Shown piece after piece: positions 46,416-58,117 of a stretch of DNA of 64,000 nt (position 1 is its first letter; each line of letters starts with the position of its first letter). The stretch covers positions 3,100,001-3,164,000 of the forward strand of contig BSBM01000442.1 in the NCBI GenBank assembly GCA_027924585.1, read 5' to 3'. The notes under the pieces were generated by a model, which had not been told where the DNA came from, ran no database searches, and saw nothing but the letters and a program-made list of their open reading frames with translations. The DNA is from Larix kaempferi. Taxonomy: Eukaryota > Streptophyta > Pinopsida > Pinales > Pinaceae. The translations under genes were made by a program, and so were the position numbers.

Positions 46416-49400
46416 TGTCACATACCCCAATTTTGCAAAAATAATGTAATTATTTTATTATATTCCTGAGACATTGTGTTAAATTTAATGCTAAGTAGGA
46501 ACTGATGACTCAGCAGAGTCACTGGAAATGGAATGTAAATCAGAATATTTTATTATTAATAAATAAATTATGGAGACAACAGCATGGGAGAGCTGTTAAA
46601 AGAGGTTACTGGTCAAACTGGTGGATGGAACTAGGTGGACAGACAAAAGACAAGTGGCAGCATCCTCAAACACTTCCTAAGTTGCAGGTGGCAACTTCCC
46701 TATATTTGGGGTCATGATTCCCCAAGAAAGTGGAATCTGAGCAGGTGGCTCATTAATGACAGTTAACCCAACTAAGACCTAGGCAATCTTTTAAATAGTA
46801 CTCAATGAACTGAGCTGGGGGTTCAACATTGTTCTGGAGGGAGAATACATTCAGGTGAATGTTATTCAGGAGTCCCATTGAGGAAGAGGGAAATTTACAG
46901 TAAGGAAGTGTTTTGAGAGGAATGCTACAGTAACTTGGTTCCATTGTAGCTGTTTGGGCTGAGAGAATTATTCTGCTGCACCTAGTTCCAGCCAGGGAGA
47001 CCAGAGCAATCTCGGGGGTCCTGAGAAGTGTTGTCTGGGCACTCTCCAGGAGTTGGTAGGGAGGAACAGCCTCCTATTGCTGTTGTTTTCCACAGAAACA
47101 GGTTCTGTCATTATCTTTATGTTGAAAGTTAAAATGAATGTATGTTAAGTTTATTATCTTTATGTCAGAATGGTAATTAGTGTAGCGAAAGGTAGTATCC
47201 CTAAATATCTGTAGGAGAATTATTGAGAGTTACTGTAATCTGTATCGTTAGTATGATGTAATGCCTTGGTTATATTATCATGACTGTATTTATATATGCA
47301 GATAATGTAAATTGTAATTTATGCAGTAACTATAAAATCTTTTATGTAACAAATTAGAGTCATAATATAATACTAGTTTGATATTTATTGTTGAACAGAT
47401 AAACAGTGTTTACATTTCAAGTATTCGTACTCTGTATGTTTCACATTTTATTAAACAAATTTAGGAACAACAATAAACTTGAAACAAACATAAGTACTGT
47501 ATGTCCACTCTGATAATTAATCTTGCAGGAGAATGTCAGATGTGGTCAATGTATCTATAAGAAAATACAAACCCTAATACCGAAATTTTAACTAGTATTG
47601 TTCTATTAGAAAAGTTAATACACCAACCCTATCACATAAACTTAACCAGTCGTCTGTTGACAACTAAGAACAATTACATAACCCCACTTGACTCAGATTC
47701 GAGTGTAAGTAGTGTAGTATTAACTTTCTCTAAACCCTTTTTACTTCAACAGAGTTATATTCATAACAGAAGATCAAGCAACTAAACAAATCATGACAGT
47801 AGTGTTCAAACCAAACTATACCATTCCAGTTCTTAACAATAAGAAATTTTCATCAGATACAAACTAGATGTTAAATCCACAACCACACGAAATAGACATA
47901 ACAATTTCCTAGCTCATTGTCGAGCTGCTTAATCTTTACAAAATCATTCATTGTTTTCTTAAACTATCAACAGTATAACATTGTAACTACCGAATCAGCA
48001 TATAACTAAGAATCACTATTGTACTTTCATATTAAACCCTAGACGTTACAGGTGTTTAAACTTTGAACAATATTACAATGACTCAACCACGGCCGTAGCC
48101 CAGATTTCAGTATAGATAATTTTAAAACATGAAGTCAAAAATATATGCCACATACAATAACTTAAAACATATAGGAGACTTGTAACAGGTCGTATTATTC
48201 AACCATTGAAACTCTTATAACGAATTCTATCTACAACCCAGTTCACAAACCCACTGTACCAGTGGTTTTAAAAACCAAAGATTTATTTATTATAATATAG
48301 AGCATCGATTTCAAGAACAACGCAAACATAGAACAAGCCTTCACACAAGACACAGGTTATATTAAGGTAATTTCCAAAACCCTGGTTAATAAACCCTAAG
48401 CAAAGTACAGGTACAGTATTAAACCTTGAGGCCGTAACCCCGTCATCCTGAGCAGGCTTACAGCCTTTCTTTACACTTTATTAAACCCTAAACACCTTTA
48501 GCAAGAAGATTAAATTACAAATGACTGAAGTCAGCCTCAAGACCAAACAACACAGAGCTAGCCACAAGGGTGGCCCTTCATGACCAAACCATACAGACAA
48601 CCAACAAGGAGGAACGCCGTGGTAAAAGACCAGGCTTACCCGGTTATGCAACCAACAGCCGAAGCATGAGTCACCCCCATTGCGAATGGAGTCCGAGCCT
48701 GCAACAAAACAAAAACCTTATCAACAAAAAAATCATTTATATATATAATTGTCGAGTCTTAAAACAACTTATCGTAATCAGAAAACAAGGATGAAACCTA
48801 TAGCTTACCCGAGGTTTGAATGAAGTCATGCTCAGTAGCTAGGTTGATAGCCATGAGCAGCAGTAGGGTGAACCCCTCTCATTTCACCAGCACGAACAAG
48901 ATGACTGATAACAAGGAGCATGTACAACAGTGGAAGCTTCAAACAGAACCAAGCTAAGATTTAAGGCCACGCCGTGACAGGGGTTCTACGGTAAACAAAA
49001 AAATACAAACCCTACATTATTGACCAGTTACAGTTGCTAAACAACGAACACAAATGACTCTCAGATGAAGCTATGGACAATACGAAGGATGAGGCAGCAT
49101 GCAAGTTGTTAGCACACTGTACTAATGGTGACCAGACCAGTAAATGAACTCCAAGGATAAACCCTAGGCACTATAACACTCTCATAGTTGTCAACAGTTA
49201 ATGATAAAGACTTGCAAACGATAAAATTAAGCAAAGGAATGGTAATAGTCTGAGAACTGTAACAACAACGCCACCACATAGCTCAGACCTGGAGAGGTTG
49301 CAGAGAAGGACCCGAGCCCGAAGGCGAAGGGAATGATGAGGTAGGGTTAGGTCCAGTGTTTTATATCACTAAGCTCTTGGCTCTCGATGAACCACGTAGC

Positions 49401-50712
49401 AGATTAATATTTCCATGCGGTGGGTCGAGACTCTATAGTCCCACGAGGACTTCCAAATTATTGTTAATCAATTAAAATCATCATAAGGATATCCCATTTA
49501 TGATATTAATCCATAGTTCAAACTTGTCAAAAGGCCATATTAATCCATGCTTTCAATTATTGTTTTGGGAAAACCATAATACTCGGATCAACAATCATTA
49601 CAAACATTGCAATAGATGATATTCTTATCATTGTTGCTAAATAAAAACTCCTATTATATATAGAAGAAGTTGTGTATGATTTTTCATAATGGCTAATCCT
49701 TATATCATTCTTCTAATAATTAAAAAACCTAGAATGATGTCTTTAATACCTTGTTTATCATTCAACAAACTTGCTTGGTCAATAGCATTCCAGTTTGAGA
49801 CTTGGAGTCTATTTCAAACATAGATCATATGTTAAATTATTATAAAAAGTGCCAAAGGGGTAGTTATCAAGTAAATCAATACTATTTGCAACTGGTCACT
49901 AAAATTTATAGCCTAGACTAATGTGAAAGAATAAGAGATACAATATCTCTATCATTCTCTAAGTTACTGTAGAGATGTAGAGCATAAATAAATGACGTTT
50001 CTATATTGAGATAGCATTTTAAGGATGATTAAAAACTTGTTATTGCTTCATGTTGGAACTTTAACTGGTAGCTATCAAATTATGCAATTCATAGTTATTG
50101 TCTTAAGAAAGAATAGACCTGTGTTATCCTTAATACACAACGTGTTCAATCAATTATGATAATGAAAACAAAGAGCAGATTTCAAATAAAGAAACTCCTT
50201 AAATTTTAAACAATAGAAGACAGGTATCGACAAGACATAGCAATATCTTTAACTCCCAAGCTGTACAATTAAAGTGTAAAACAGAACATGTTCTGAATTT
50301 TTGAATTGGGCATGATGCAAAAGTATTCTACCTTAAAAAGCTTGGTAAACCTGGTTAGCATGCCTATACTTTTACACTGAATGAGCTGGTACAGCTAAAT
50401 TGACTTATGATGCTTTAAAGATTATTGCGGTGACCCGACATTACCTGTGTATCTGTAAGAGAAGAAAAATCTGTTGCATTAGCTCGAAAGCTAAGTAAGC
50501 CAGTCCATCATGGCAATTCCCCCTTGCGGTTGAAAAACAGAAAAACAATCAGCAACAGTTAAGAAACTCATAATAACATTTAAGTATAACAGAGACCATT
50601 CAGACACACTTACAATCACGTAAGTTAAACAGACAGTTAAATGACGGCATTTAATAACATTTATTGCTATCTTAAAAATTTTAAAATTTTCGGAAATTTT
50701 TGGGTTTTGACA
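46416..50712 (+). repeat. 3' LTR of the 13.5-kb chromovirus
   Basis: It is 4297 bp, ends in GACA and is followed by the target copy CGTGA. No gene is inside. Confidence 0.95.
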
Positions 50713-50901
50713 CGTGAAGTCGGGCATACGCGTAGTTGGAAAAAGAAGGAATACTTGGTGCGATGGAGAGACTATGAGTTGCAGGAGGTGACATGGATTT
50801 TTGAAGAAGAGTTCAGGAGACTGATGGAGCAGTCGAGTTCTTTTTCACCCGGGGAGTCTAATGCAGGAGCATTGGAGCCTAGGAAGATCAGTCGAAGTTG
50901 A
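50713..50901 (+). pseudogene. Family A copy 2, chromodomain end (continuation after the nested insertion)
   Basis: The frame left at 37207 resumes here with GHTRSWKKKEYLVRWRDYE and TWIFEEEFRRLME, then SPGESNAGALEPRKISRS and TGA. In copy 1 the corresponding piece is at 3185-3370. Removing the insertion and one target copy gives a continuous frame, which confirms the nesting. Confidence 0.9.
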
Positions 50902-51812
50902 TCAACAGAAGGGACTCAAACATAGGGAGTGCCGACGATCGCTGGTGCGTGAAGGAGATTGACTCGTCGAAGTCAATAAGTCGAGCAGATGTTGTCGAAG
51001 CAGTCGACAGGAGTGAAGAGGTTGAGAGTTGACATGTCAATGTTGACAGACGATAGTCGATAGTCGACATGTTAATGTCGATAGGGACAAGTTTCCGCAG
51101 AGTCGTGGAAAGGTCGACATGTTGTCAAACCGCGACATCGACAAGTTTTGGGCATGAGCCAAGCGAGGAGGAAGGGGCGGACTGGCGAAGCCTAAGCGCA
51201 GAGTGAAAGCCGACAGGTGAGTCAAAGTTGATGGAGGACAATATGGCCGACATAATGGTTTACTGTAGCTTGTCAGAGGAAGCGTAGAAGTCAAGGAGCA
51301 TACTTGGAAACAGTTTGGGGTTGCTAAGGAAGTTAATGGCAGTTATTGCATGTGGGTGAAGGCATGACAGATGTCGTCACAGACAGCATGTTCTGGTGCT
51401 GACAGTTGCACGCTTGTAGGATCGTGGAAGGATCGAATCACATAGGAATCCTGTCTCAGGGATCGCAGTGGTCTCGAGAACAACAAGAGCATAGTAGAAG
51501 ACGAGGGAGTTTTGGATTAGTTGGGAGACTTGGAATTTTGGGAGAGTCAAGCAGATCCAAAGGGAAGATGGAACCATAGCTTAGATTTTAGTAGCGAACC
51601 AGGAGAGGGTGAGGGTTACACACTAAGAGAGCACACCACAGTTACTTATGTATTGTAACGGTTGAGGCCGATAGATAGTTAGTTATTCGAATTTACAGTT
51701 ATTCCGCATTATAACCGATTTAGAGAAGTAATATAAGCCAGCTTCTGACATGTTGTTTGCATCTTGTTTATGTGAACATTTGTGCTCATGTCGTGTGTAT
51801 TGTTAAGCAAGA
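50902..51812 (+). repeat. 3' noncoding region and probable LTR of family A copy 2
   Basis: It is GTCGAC-rich at first, then shares tgtattgtaa, ataaccgattta and attgttaagcaa with 3371-4195. No coding sequence is seen. The LTR start was not fixed. Confidence 0.5.
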
Positions 51813-53635
51813 ACCTTGTTGTGACGGGGCAACTTGCATCAATTTAGATATAAAATGAGACATAAATAACAATTCCAATGAAATAAACACTGTAGTTGAC
51901 ATTTTCATAATATTCCCAGCTTAACCATGGAACCAAACTATTAATAATTTAATGTACTAATCTAAGCCAATATTACCAAAACATAAGGTGATTTAATACT
52001 TAGAGATATAATAAAATTCCATGCATTTGTTTACTGCAATATTAATACTATTCTAAACCCTAGCAGAATAAAATTGATCAATAATTATTAATTACAATAT
52101 ACATGCAATTATCAAAATAATCTATTGTTCTTCATTAAATTATCTATCCTTCATTTTGTTGTTAATATCGTAATAATTTATTCCAGCGGGAGATAAGCAC
52201 ATATGTCAACAAGATACATTTTTATCCCATGATTACGTTGAGTGACTTTGTCAAGTCCGCGGCGATTCTTCCTATTAGTTCATTATCATTCGTGGCTTCC
52301 ATTTCTCTGTCAGAAACACGTTAGTTATTCATGATATATATCAGTAATAAAACCATAAATAAAATATGGATATCCTAACCAAATCGGTGTGGACATCCTT
52401 TCGCTGCAATGTATCCATCTATTACCTGCAATGTTAATACTCACATCCAAGTGGCATTTTAATAACGTTATAATCATATCATATAATTCAAGAAATCAAC
52501 TATGAATTAAAATTGTTAATACAATCAAGTGAACTATGACAACATTATAACCACATCATATAATTTAAGAAGTCAACTATAAATTAAAGCGTTAATACAT
52601 GAGCAGAGTTCGAAATATAAACAAGGTGACTATAGATATCCTGCCAAGTCGGCATCAGTATATTCTAGCTCTTCCCACTGTAGACGTCAATCCGCTTTCA
52701 TGCAATATTTTTGTTAATATATTATAAATATATCCATTAACCAACGTAAACCGAGAATCAATGAACATTAACACATCTTATGAAATCCATGTTTGAACTA
52801 AATCTGCATGGACGTTCCCAAATGATCTCGCTGTAGATGTTAGAAACCATCCCATGAATCGTTGTTGCATTATCACAGAAGAAACATTAACATATTGTAA
52901 TAATATTTAACAAAATCGAAAGATTAATAAAAATCAATACGTTATATCATAATCATAATGCAATACCTAATTCCATTATGGGCATCCTACCGATTTGGCG
53001 TGGATTTCCCCATATGGTATCGATGTAAACGCTATAATTCAATTAATGAAACAAATAACACATTTATTACAGGATCCAAATCATTATATAGCAATCTACG
53101 ATACTTCATTCATAGCACTACGTTTAACTGTTACTTAACTCAGCGTATCTATTTTCCAAACTGACAGAGACATTGACGACAGGATGTCGTAAGTGAAAAT
53201 TAGTGGGATTTGAAACGCAAGATACCTTGATTTCATCAGTTAGAGCCTATGTGGACAGTGGATTTCATTAATTACAGGGATACTATGGTGTTGATCCAAC
53301 ACTCACGATCCCAACGAAACTTACACGCAGTCACTATCATAAATTACATCTGCAATCTCTCTCTCTCTGGGATTTACATATAAACTTCACCATCGCTGCT
53401 CAACAGTAATGGAACGAAGGTGGAGGGATGCAATACAATAGATTTTATTCAATGTGGTTTCACAGGGTTATCGTGGCATTATTCACAGAGGTCAAGGTAT
53501 CCACAACGATAGGGATTTCTTCAACTGAAGCATTCACATAAAGTCAAGTCAGGTCAAACGGTTTTATACCAGATTTCCTGGACCGACGATGCTATTTTCA
53601 TACTGGTTTAAATATACTTAATTGAATCATTGGAA
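51813..53635. other. No recognised gene; degenerate repeats
   Basis: A motif like tatcct-(n)-aaatcggtgtggacatcc followed by cgctgcaatgtat recurs in altered form near 52369, 52636, 52790 and 52980. A (TC)n run lies near 53369. No open frame is convincing. Confidence 0.4.
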
Positions 53636-53640
53636 GTTTC

Positions 53641-53889
53641 TGTCAAATTCTGTGGAGGGGCAGAGCATCACTAGAAACAGAGTATGCGACCGAGGAGGCA
53701 AAACAAAACAGGGTATGATTTTTCTATGGAGCTCTGCGCCCTTCTCAATCATTCCAGAACTAAAATGAACACCCCAAAATACATTTAACATCCAATGCCT
53801 ATTCACCCGAGGCACATTAACTTCTACACCCTATGCATTAACTCCGTGTAGAGCGGTAGGTGAGTTGACGGGAGGAATTATCTCCAACA
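53641..53889 (-). repeat. 3' LTR of the gene-capturing element
   Basis: It is 249 bp and 248 bases match 58596-58844. Confidence 0.95.
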
Positions 53890-53898
53890 CTCCCCCTT
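53890..53898 (-). promoter_or_regulatory. Polypurine tract of the gene-capturing element
   Basis: The minus strand reads AAGGGGGAG right before the LTR start TGTTGG. Confidence 0.88.
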
Positions 53899-54016
53899 AA
53901 TTCCGACCATAAACAAACTACTAACATTTAACACATACATACAGTGCCTTCATGGGCTTTCAACAAAAAATATAAAACATTAATGCCTGCTGGTCTAAGT
54001 CTCAGCTAGGCTTACA

Positions 54017-56713
54017 TTAGTTCATGTCAAAGCTCAAAATTATCTTACCATTCTTGTCTGCTACATGCTGATGCAGCGGCTTCTTTTTCTTTCGTTTGCT
54101 CCAGACTTTGAACTCGTCGTTTTTCTTCACCTTCTTCTTCATTCTCACTTTCTTCTTCATGCTTTCTTTAAGCTCCTTGGGCTTGAATCTTCCATCAATG
54201 TCTGCAAGTTCTTCATACGCTTGGCCAATAGTCTCAATCTCAGATATATAAGCCTCTCCTTCTTCATTTTTAGCTTTCAGTGCTTCAGTGAGTTCAAATA
54301 CATCTCTCTCTGAAGCATCAAGCCTCTCTCTCTAGCGAGCAATCTCAGCTTCAGCAGCTACCAGTCTCTGTTGGCAAGTTGCTTCTGCTTCATTAGCTGC
54401 CTTCACTCACTATTCTAAACTGTGTTCATCCAGAGCAGACTTTAGCATTTCAACCTGTGCCCAAGCTTTGCGTTCTGCTTGCCTGACTTCCATCACATCC
54501 CTAGAATCTGAGAATTCACGTCCATACATATCCAGTATCAGCTTCAACTCCTGTTCTGTTTCTTGCAGCTCCTTAATCTCATCTTGAAGGGACTTGAGTT
54601 CAGCAACTTGATCTGCACATTTATTTGAAAAGTGCTTGCATTCACTTGTCTTTCTATTAAGTATTGTCGTAAGTGAATGAACTTCTGCCCGCAAAGAGTG
54701 GACTTCACAAGCTATCTCCTTGAACCTACTTAACTGTGTTTGCATCATGCCCATCTCTTTGTGTAAAGTTGAAACCATGACTTTAAATTCGGTGACAATG
54801 TCTTTCCTTCCTGATTCTTGTGCAACTTCTTCTAGCCTAATCTCAAGATCATTTCTTTCTGCCAGACATTCTTGCAATTTGGTCTCCAGCTCAGTAATCC
54901 TGGCATCAGCATTTGCAGCTGCTCTCCGTGCAACATCAGCTAATTCAACTTTCAAGCACATTTCCTTATCTCGCCTGTGAAGATTATCTCTTTCAGCCTG
55001 TAATAACTTTATCCTATTCTGATATCGTTCTACCTCAACTTTTAAATGTTGAAGCTGCTCATTCAGTAAAATATAGGGTCTCGATGAAACAACATACTTC
55101 TCATCCTTTATAGTTTCCTGAACAAGTTCTAGCTGGGTCAAAACTTTCAGCTTTTCTTCGCGTGCCTCTTGTATCTCTGACAGCCTGCTTGCTGCTAACA
55201 TCTTAGTAGCTTCCAATGCTGCTTCTATATCCTCTAGCTCCCTATTCTTATCCCCTGACTTGTCTTCTTCAACAGTAGCTTCAGTTTCCTTCACAGGCTT
55301 GTCTTCAATACTCTCACATGCCTCCTGCATTTGTACATCTTCAGCTTTAGATCCCTCGAGCGTGTCATCGTGCTTTATTTCCTTTTCCTCTTGCTTCACT
55401 TCTTCCTGTTCACCCTTTTTGCCACTATCGTCTTCATTGGCATGTGGGGTAGTCAACTCTTCCTTTTTTAAATCCTCATCACAGTCTTCATCGTGCTTGG
55501 GCTTTGCTAGCCACTCTTCAATAAATTTCAAATCTTCATTAAAATGTCTTGGTATTTTGACTGCATGCTCTTTTTCTTCATCTATTGTAGGCTGATTCTT
55601 GCTCTCAATACCTGCACACTCACAAACATCTAAACTGTTAGAAAAAAGTTCTACCCTCATGGGCATGCTCTTCATGAGCTCATTTTCTTCTTCACATTCA
55701 GCCTCTACTGGCTGTCCTGCAACTTCTTGAGTTGCTAATTCACCATTTTCTGTTGCTGCTATGGCAGCTTCATCTTTAACACCATCTTCATCCACTTGTG
55801 GCTCTGCACAGTGGGCTTCGTTGTTCTCAAACTCAGCAGGCTCTGATTGGCTGATAGAGTCCTCAACCATTTCATGTGACCATTCAACTTCTACTTCATA
55901 TGTGTTTGGGGAAAGTGCTTCTGCTAGTATAGCAGGTTCATCAACTTCATTATCCACAACTATGTGTGGTTCACCGAATTTCTCAACAGCTTCTATGGCT
56001 GGAGTTTCTACTGCTGCGATGGCAGTTCTATCTTCATATTCATCCACAAGTGCCTCTACACCGTGGGATTCACTAACAGCTTGGTTGTCTTCTGCTTCAA
56101 CTGCAGGATTCTCAACTGCATAATTCTCTTCTGCTACTTCTTCAATAGACTGTGACGCTGTTGGCTGCTTGCACATGTCGCTCCCCCTTTCGCTGAACTC
56201 TTCTTCCAAGATTCTCCATGCTTCCTTGGAAGTCTTTGTTGTTGCAATCTTGTGGAAAATACTTTCATCCACAGCTCGTTGGATGAGATGCAAGGCTAAT
56301 TCATGCTGCTGCAATTTTTGGTCTTCTCGCAGGGCCTCAAAAGCCTCTAAATCTAGGGGATGCACACATTCATTTTGAACTAAACACCAAAAATCCTCTG
56401 CTCTAAGAAAGCTTCTCATCTTAATAGCCCAAAATTCATAATTTTTACCTGAAAAATGCGGGGGTACAAAGAGAACTCTGCTGCTCCAATTATCCTGAGC
56501 AACGACCTCCTTATCGGCACTTTTTCCTGCACCTTTTCCTGCACGTTCGTCATCCATCTTTTCTTCACAAAGAACCCTCTGTGCTTCTAACCCTGCCTCG
56601 GCTTTCACCTCTGCCCTTGTAGTTCTTCTTTTAATCTGCTTGAGTCTCCTTTTGTAACCCATTTCTTCTCTTCTTTGCAGCAGGCGCCGCTTTCTTGGAC
56701 TTAGAAGCTGCAA
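54017..56713 (-). pseudogene. Chimeric ORF: copia-like Gag, acidic region, HUB2 coiled coil, lysine-rich tail
   Basis: One frame of 898 codons carries three stops (TAG 54412, TGA 54409, TAG 54334, minus strand), so the first 767 codons are open. Residues about 75-185 are copia Gag (FSGKNYEFWAIKMRSFLR, SKEAWRILEEEF). About 190-490 is a Glu/Ala-rich acidic stretch of unknown origin. From about 492 it matches HUB2, the BRE1-type E3 ligase for H2B monoubiquitination (SSRPYILLNEQLQHLKVEVE, SGRKDIVTEF, SALDEHSLE, EAYISEIETIGQAYE). The RING domain is missing. The tail (KESMKKKVRMKKKVKK) is lysine-rich, as at the end of many copia Gags. Likely starts are Met at 56713, 56662 or 56557. Translation to the first stop could give a Gag-HUB2 coiled-coil fusion able to pair with HUB proteins (inference). 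Confidence 0.85.
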
Positions 56714-56794
56714 CCTTCTTTACAGCCTTAGCAGGCTTCTTAGTGGGGGCAGGATTTTTCTTGGATCCTCCCTTAAGGCCTCTTGCATCAAAAG
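56714..56794 (-). other. Lys/Ala/Pro-rich coding scrap, possible histone H1-like tail
   Basis: Just upstream of the Gag frame, and overlapping its start in another frame, the minus strand reads GGSKKNPAPTKKPAKAVKKV then SKSKKAAPAAKKRRNG. Such K-A-P composition is typical of histone H1 or topoisomerase tails. It may be another captured piece or an old part of the element; the length is too short to decide. Confidence 0.3.
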
Positions 56795-57231
56795 GAAGCA
56801 ACCGTGGTTATCTCTTTCCCTCTATGGTTATCTCTTGCCCCAGTTGTACTTGGTGTATCCATGGCCTTATTGACTGAGATGTCCTTCAATTGGACTGGTT
56901 TCATCAGTGCAATGATTTCAAATATTACTTTTACCTACAGAAGTGTACACTCGAAGAAATCTATGACTGGCATGGACAACACAAATGTGTATGCATACAT
57001 TTCAATTGTTGCGTTTTTCTTCTGCCTTCCCTCGGCAATTATTATTGAAGGCCCTAAACTAATGCAGTATGGTTTTGCAGACGCGATTTCTAAAGTTGGG
57101 CTGACCAAATTCCTTTCTGACCTTTTCTGGGTCGGAATGTTCTATCACCTGTATAACCAGCTAGCGACCAATACTCTGGAGCGGGTTGCACCACTCACAC
57201 ATGCTGTTGGCAATGTCTTGAAGCGGGTTGG
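56795..57231 (+). pseudogene. Plastid triose-phosphate/phosphate translocator fragment (captured)
   Basis: The plus strand encodes about 145 residues of a TPT-type transporter of the plastid inner envelope: [58 protein letters not shown], then [20 protein letters not shown] and [18 protein letters not shown]. These are the later transmembrane helices, including the conserved VGN-x-LKR block of the substrate site. No intron interrupts it, although plant TPT genes have many. It switches at GNVLKRV|G into an unrelated coiled coil. The orientation is antisense to the element's own transcript. Confidence 0.88.
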
Positions 57232-57490
57232 GAGATTGGCAAAAAACTATGAAGCCGCGAAGGCCCAGCTAGAGGAGGCTCAAACAAGATTATCTCATAC
57301 AGAAGCTCAATTACTTAAGATACAAAATCAAGGACAAAAGGGCCGAGATGTATCCAAAAATATTAGTTCAGATGGCACACCAATCAAAGTAAAGATAGAA
57401 TGTATGTCACCAAGCCCTACTCAGGCAGAACAGAGTGGCTCTAGGGCAGCTTCTCAGTCTAAGCCTCAACTTTTGATCCCTTCAGCAACT
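57229..57490 (+). pseudogene. Unidentified coiled-coil protein fragment (captured)
   Basis: In the same frame as TPT, after the junction, come [20 protein letters not shown], a heptad-like coiled coil, then a Ser-rich stretch with [19 protein letters not shown] and [12 protein letters not shown]. The source gene was not recognised. The continuous 304-codon frame (56783-57697) means a TPT-coiled-coil fusion could be read if an antisense transcript existed. Confidence 0.6.
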
Positions 57491-57752
57491 CCAAAAATGG
57501 GTCTGTCCCTTCTGTGTATATTCTTGTCCATTATCATCTCCAGGTCCCTAAAACTCTGTGAAGTATACGCAGGCACCACTGTTGCTGCTTGCTTGCTAGC
57601 TAGCCACCCACGCATGGAAGGAAGGATAAAGATAATGGTGGAACCTTTCCTCACGGATTCAATTCAATGGCCAAATTCGGCGGTCCATGAGCTATAGTAA
57701 CATTACCCAAAAACTTCCCCAATATTTTCGCTAAACCTTCCTGGGTTTCGAA
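57491..57752 (+). other. Junction sequence between captured fragments
   Basis: The frame continues with a hydrophobic run ([17 protein letters not shown]) and ends at TAG near 57697. The 50 bases before 57753 may be CPN20 5' untranslated sequence. The origin of the rest is unknown. Confidence 0.4.
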
Positions 57753-58117
57753 ATGGCAACCTCTCAAATGGGAAGCAACCTTACTCTGAGGTCCTATGAG
57801 GGCCTGAGGCCGGCTTTACCGAGCAAGCCGTCTATGGCGTCGTCCTCCGTGGCTCTCAGGCGCATTCCTTGCACGACGTTCTGAGTTAGGGCCATGACTT
57901 CCGTGGCTCCGAAGTTCTCGACATTGAAGCCCCTGGGTGATCGAGTTCTGATAAAATTTAAGAATGCGGAAGAGAAAACCCAAGATGGGATATTGCTGCC
58001 CTACACTGCTCAGAAAAGACCCGATGGGAGAGAGGTTGTGGCTCTTGGCGATGCCAAGACTCTTGGAAAAACGCAGGTTCCGCTTTCAGTTCAGCTGGGT
58101 GCAAATATTGTGTATGC
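57753..58117 (+). pseudogene. Plastid co-chaperonin CPN20 5' part (captured)
   Basis: The frame starts at ATG 57753 with a transit-peptide-like sequence (SYEGLRPALPSKP, SSSVALRRI), is broken by TGA at 57882, and continues with PKFSTLKPLGDRVLIKFKNA, KTQDGILLPYTAQK and REVVALGDAKTLGK to about GANIVYA. This is the N terminus and first GroES-like domain of CPN20/CPN21, which caps the plastid Cpn60 folding chamber. Full-length proteins have two GroES domains; here the second is absent and the frame runs into leader sequence of the element near 58118. It is antisense to the element. Confidence 0.87.

Larger units (their letters stand above)
37208..50712 (+). mobile_element. Ty3/gypsy chromovirus, 13.5 kb with 4.3-kb LTRs, nested in family A copy 2
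   Basis: The LTRs (TGTCACATAC...GGTTTTGACA) are 4296 and 4297 bp and flanked by CGTGA on both sides (37203-37207, 50713-50717). PBS, Gag-Pol and PPT are in the expected order on the plus strand. Very long LTRs and a C-terminal chromodomain fit the Tekay/Del clade (inference). The LTRs look about 98% alike in the stretches I compared, so it is much younger than its host element. Confidence 0.95.

Noticed and set aside
53627-53815. Small minus frame repeated at 58549-58770
   Set aside because: It lies in the 249-bp LTRs; the duplication is the LTR pair and not a gene family.
54720-56123. Several plus-strand open frames rich in Ser
   Set aside because: They are opposite-strand shadows of the acidic and coiled-coil coding region.
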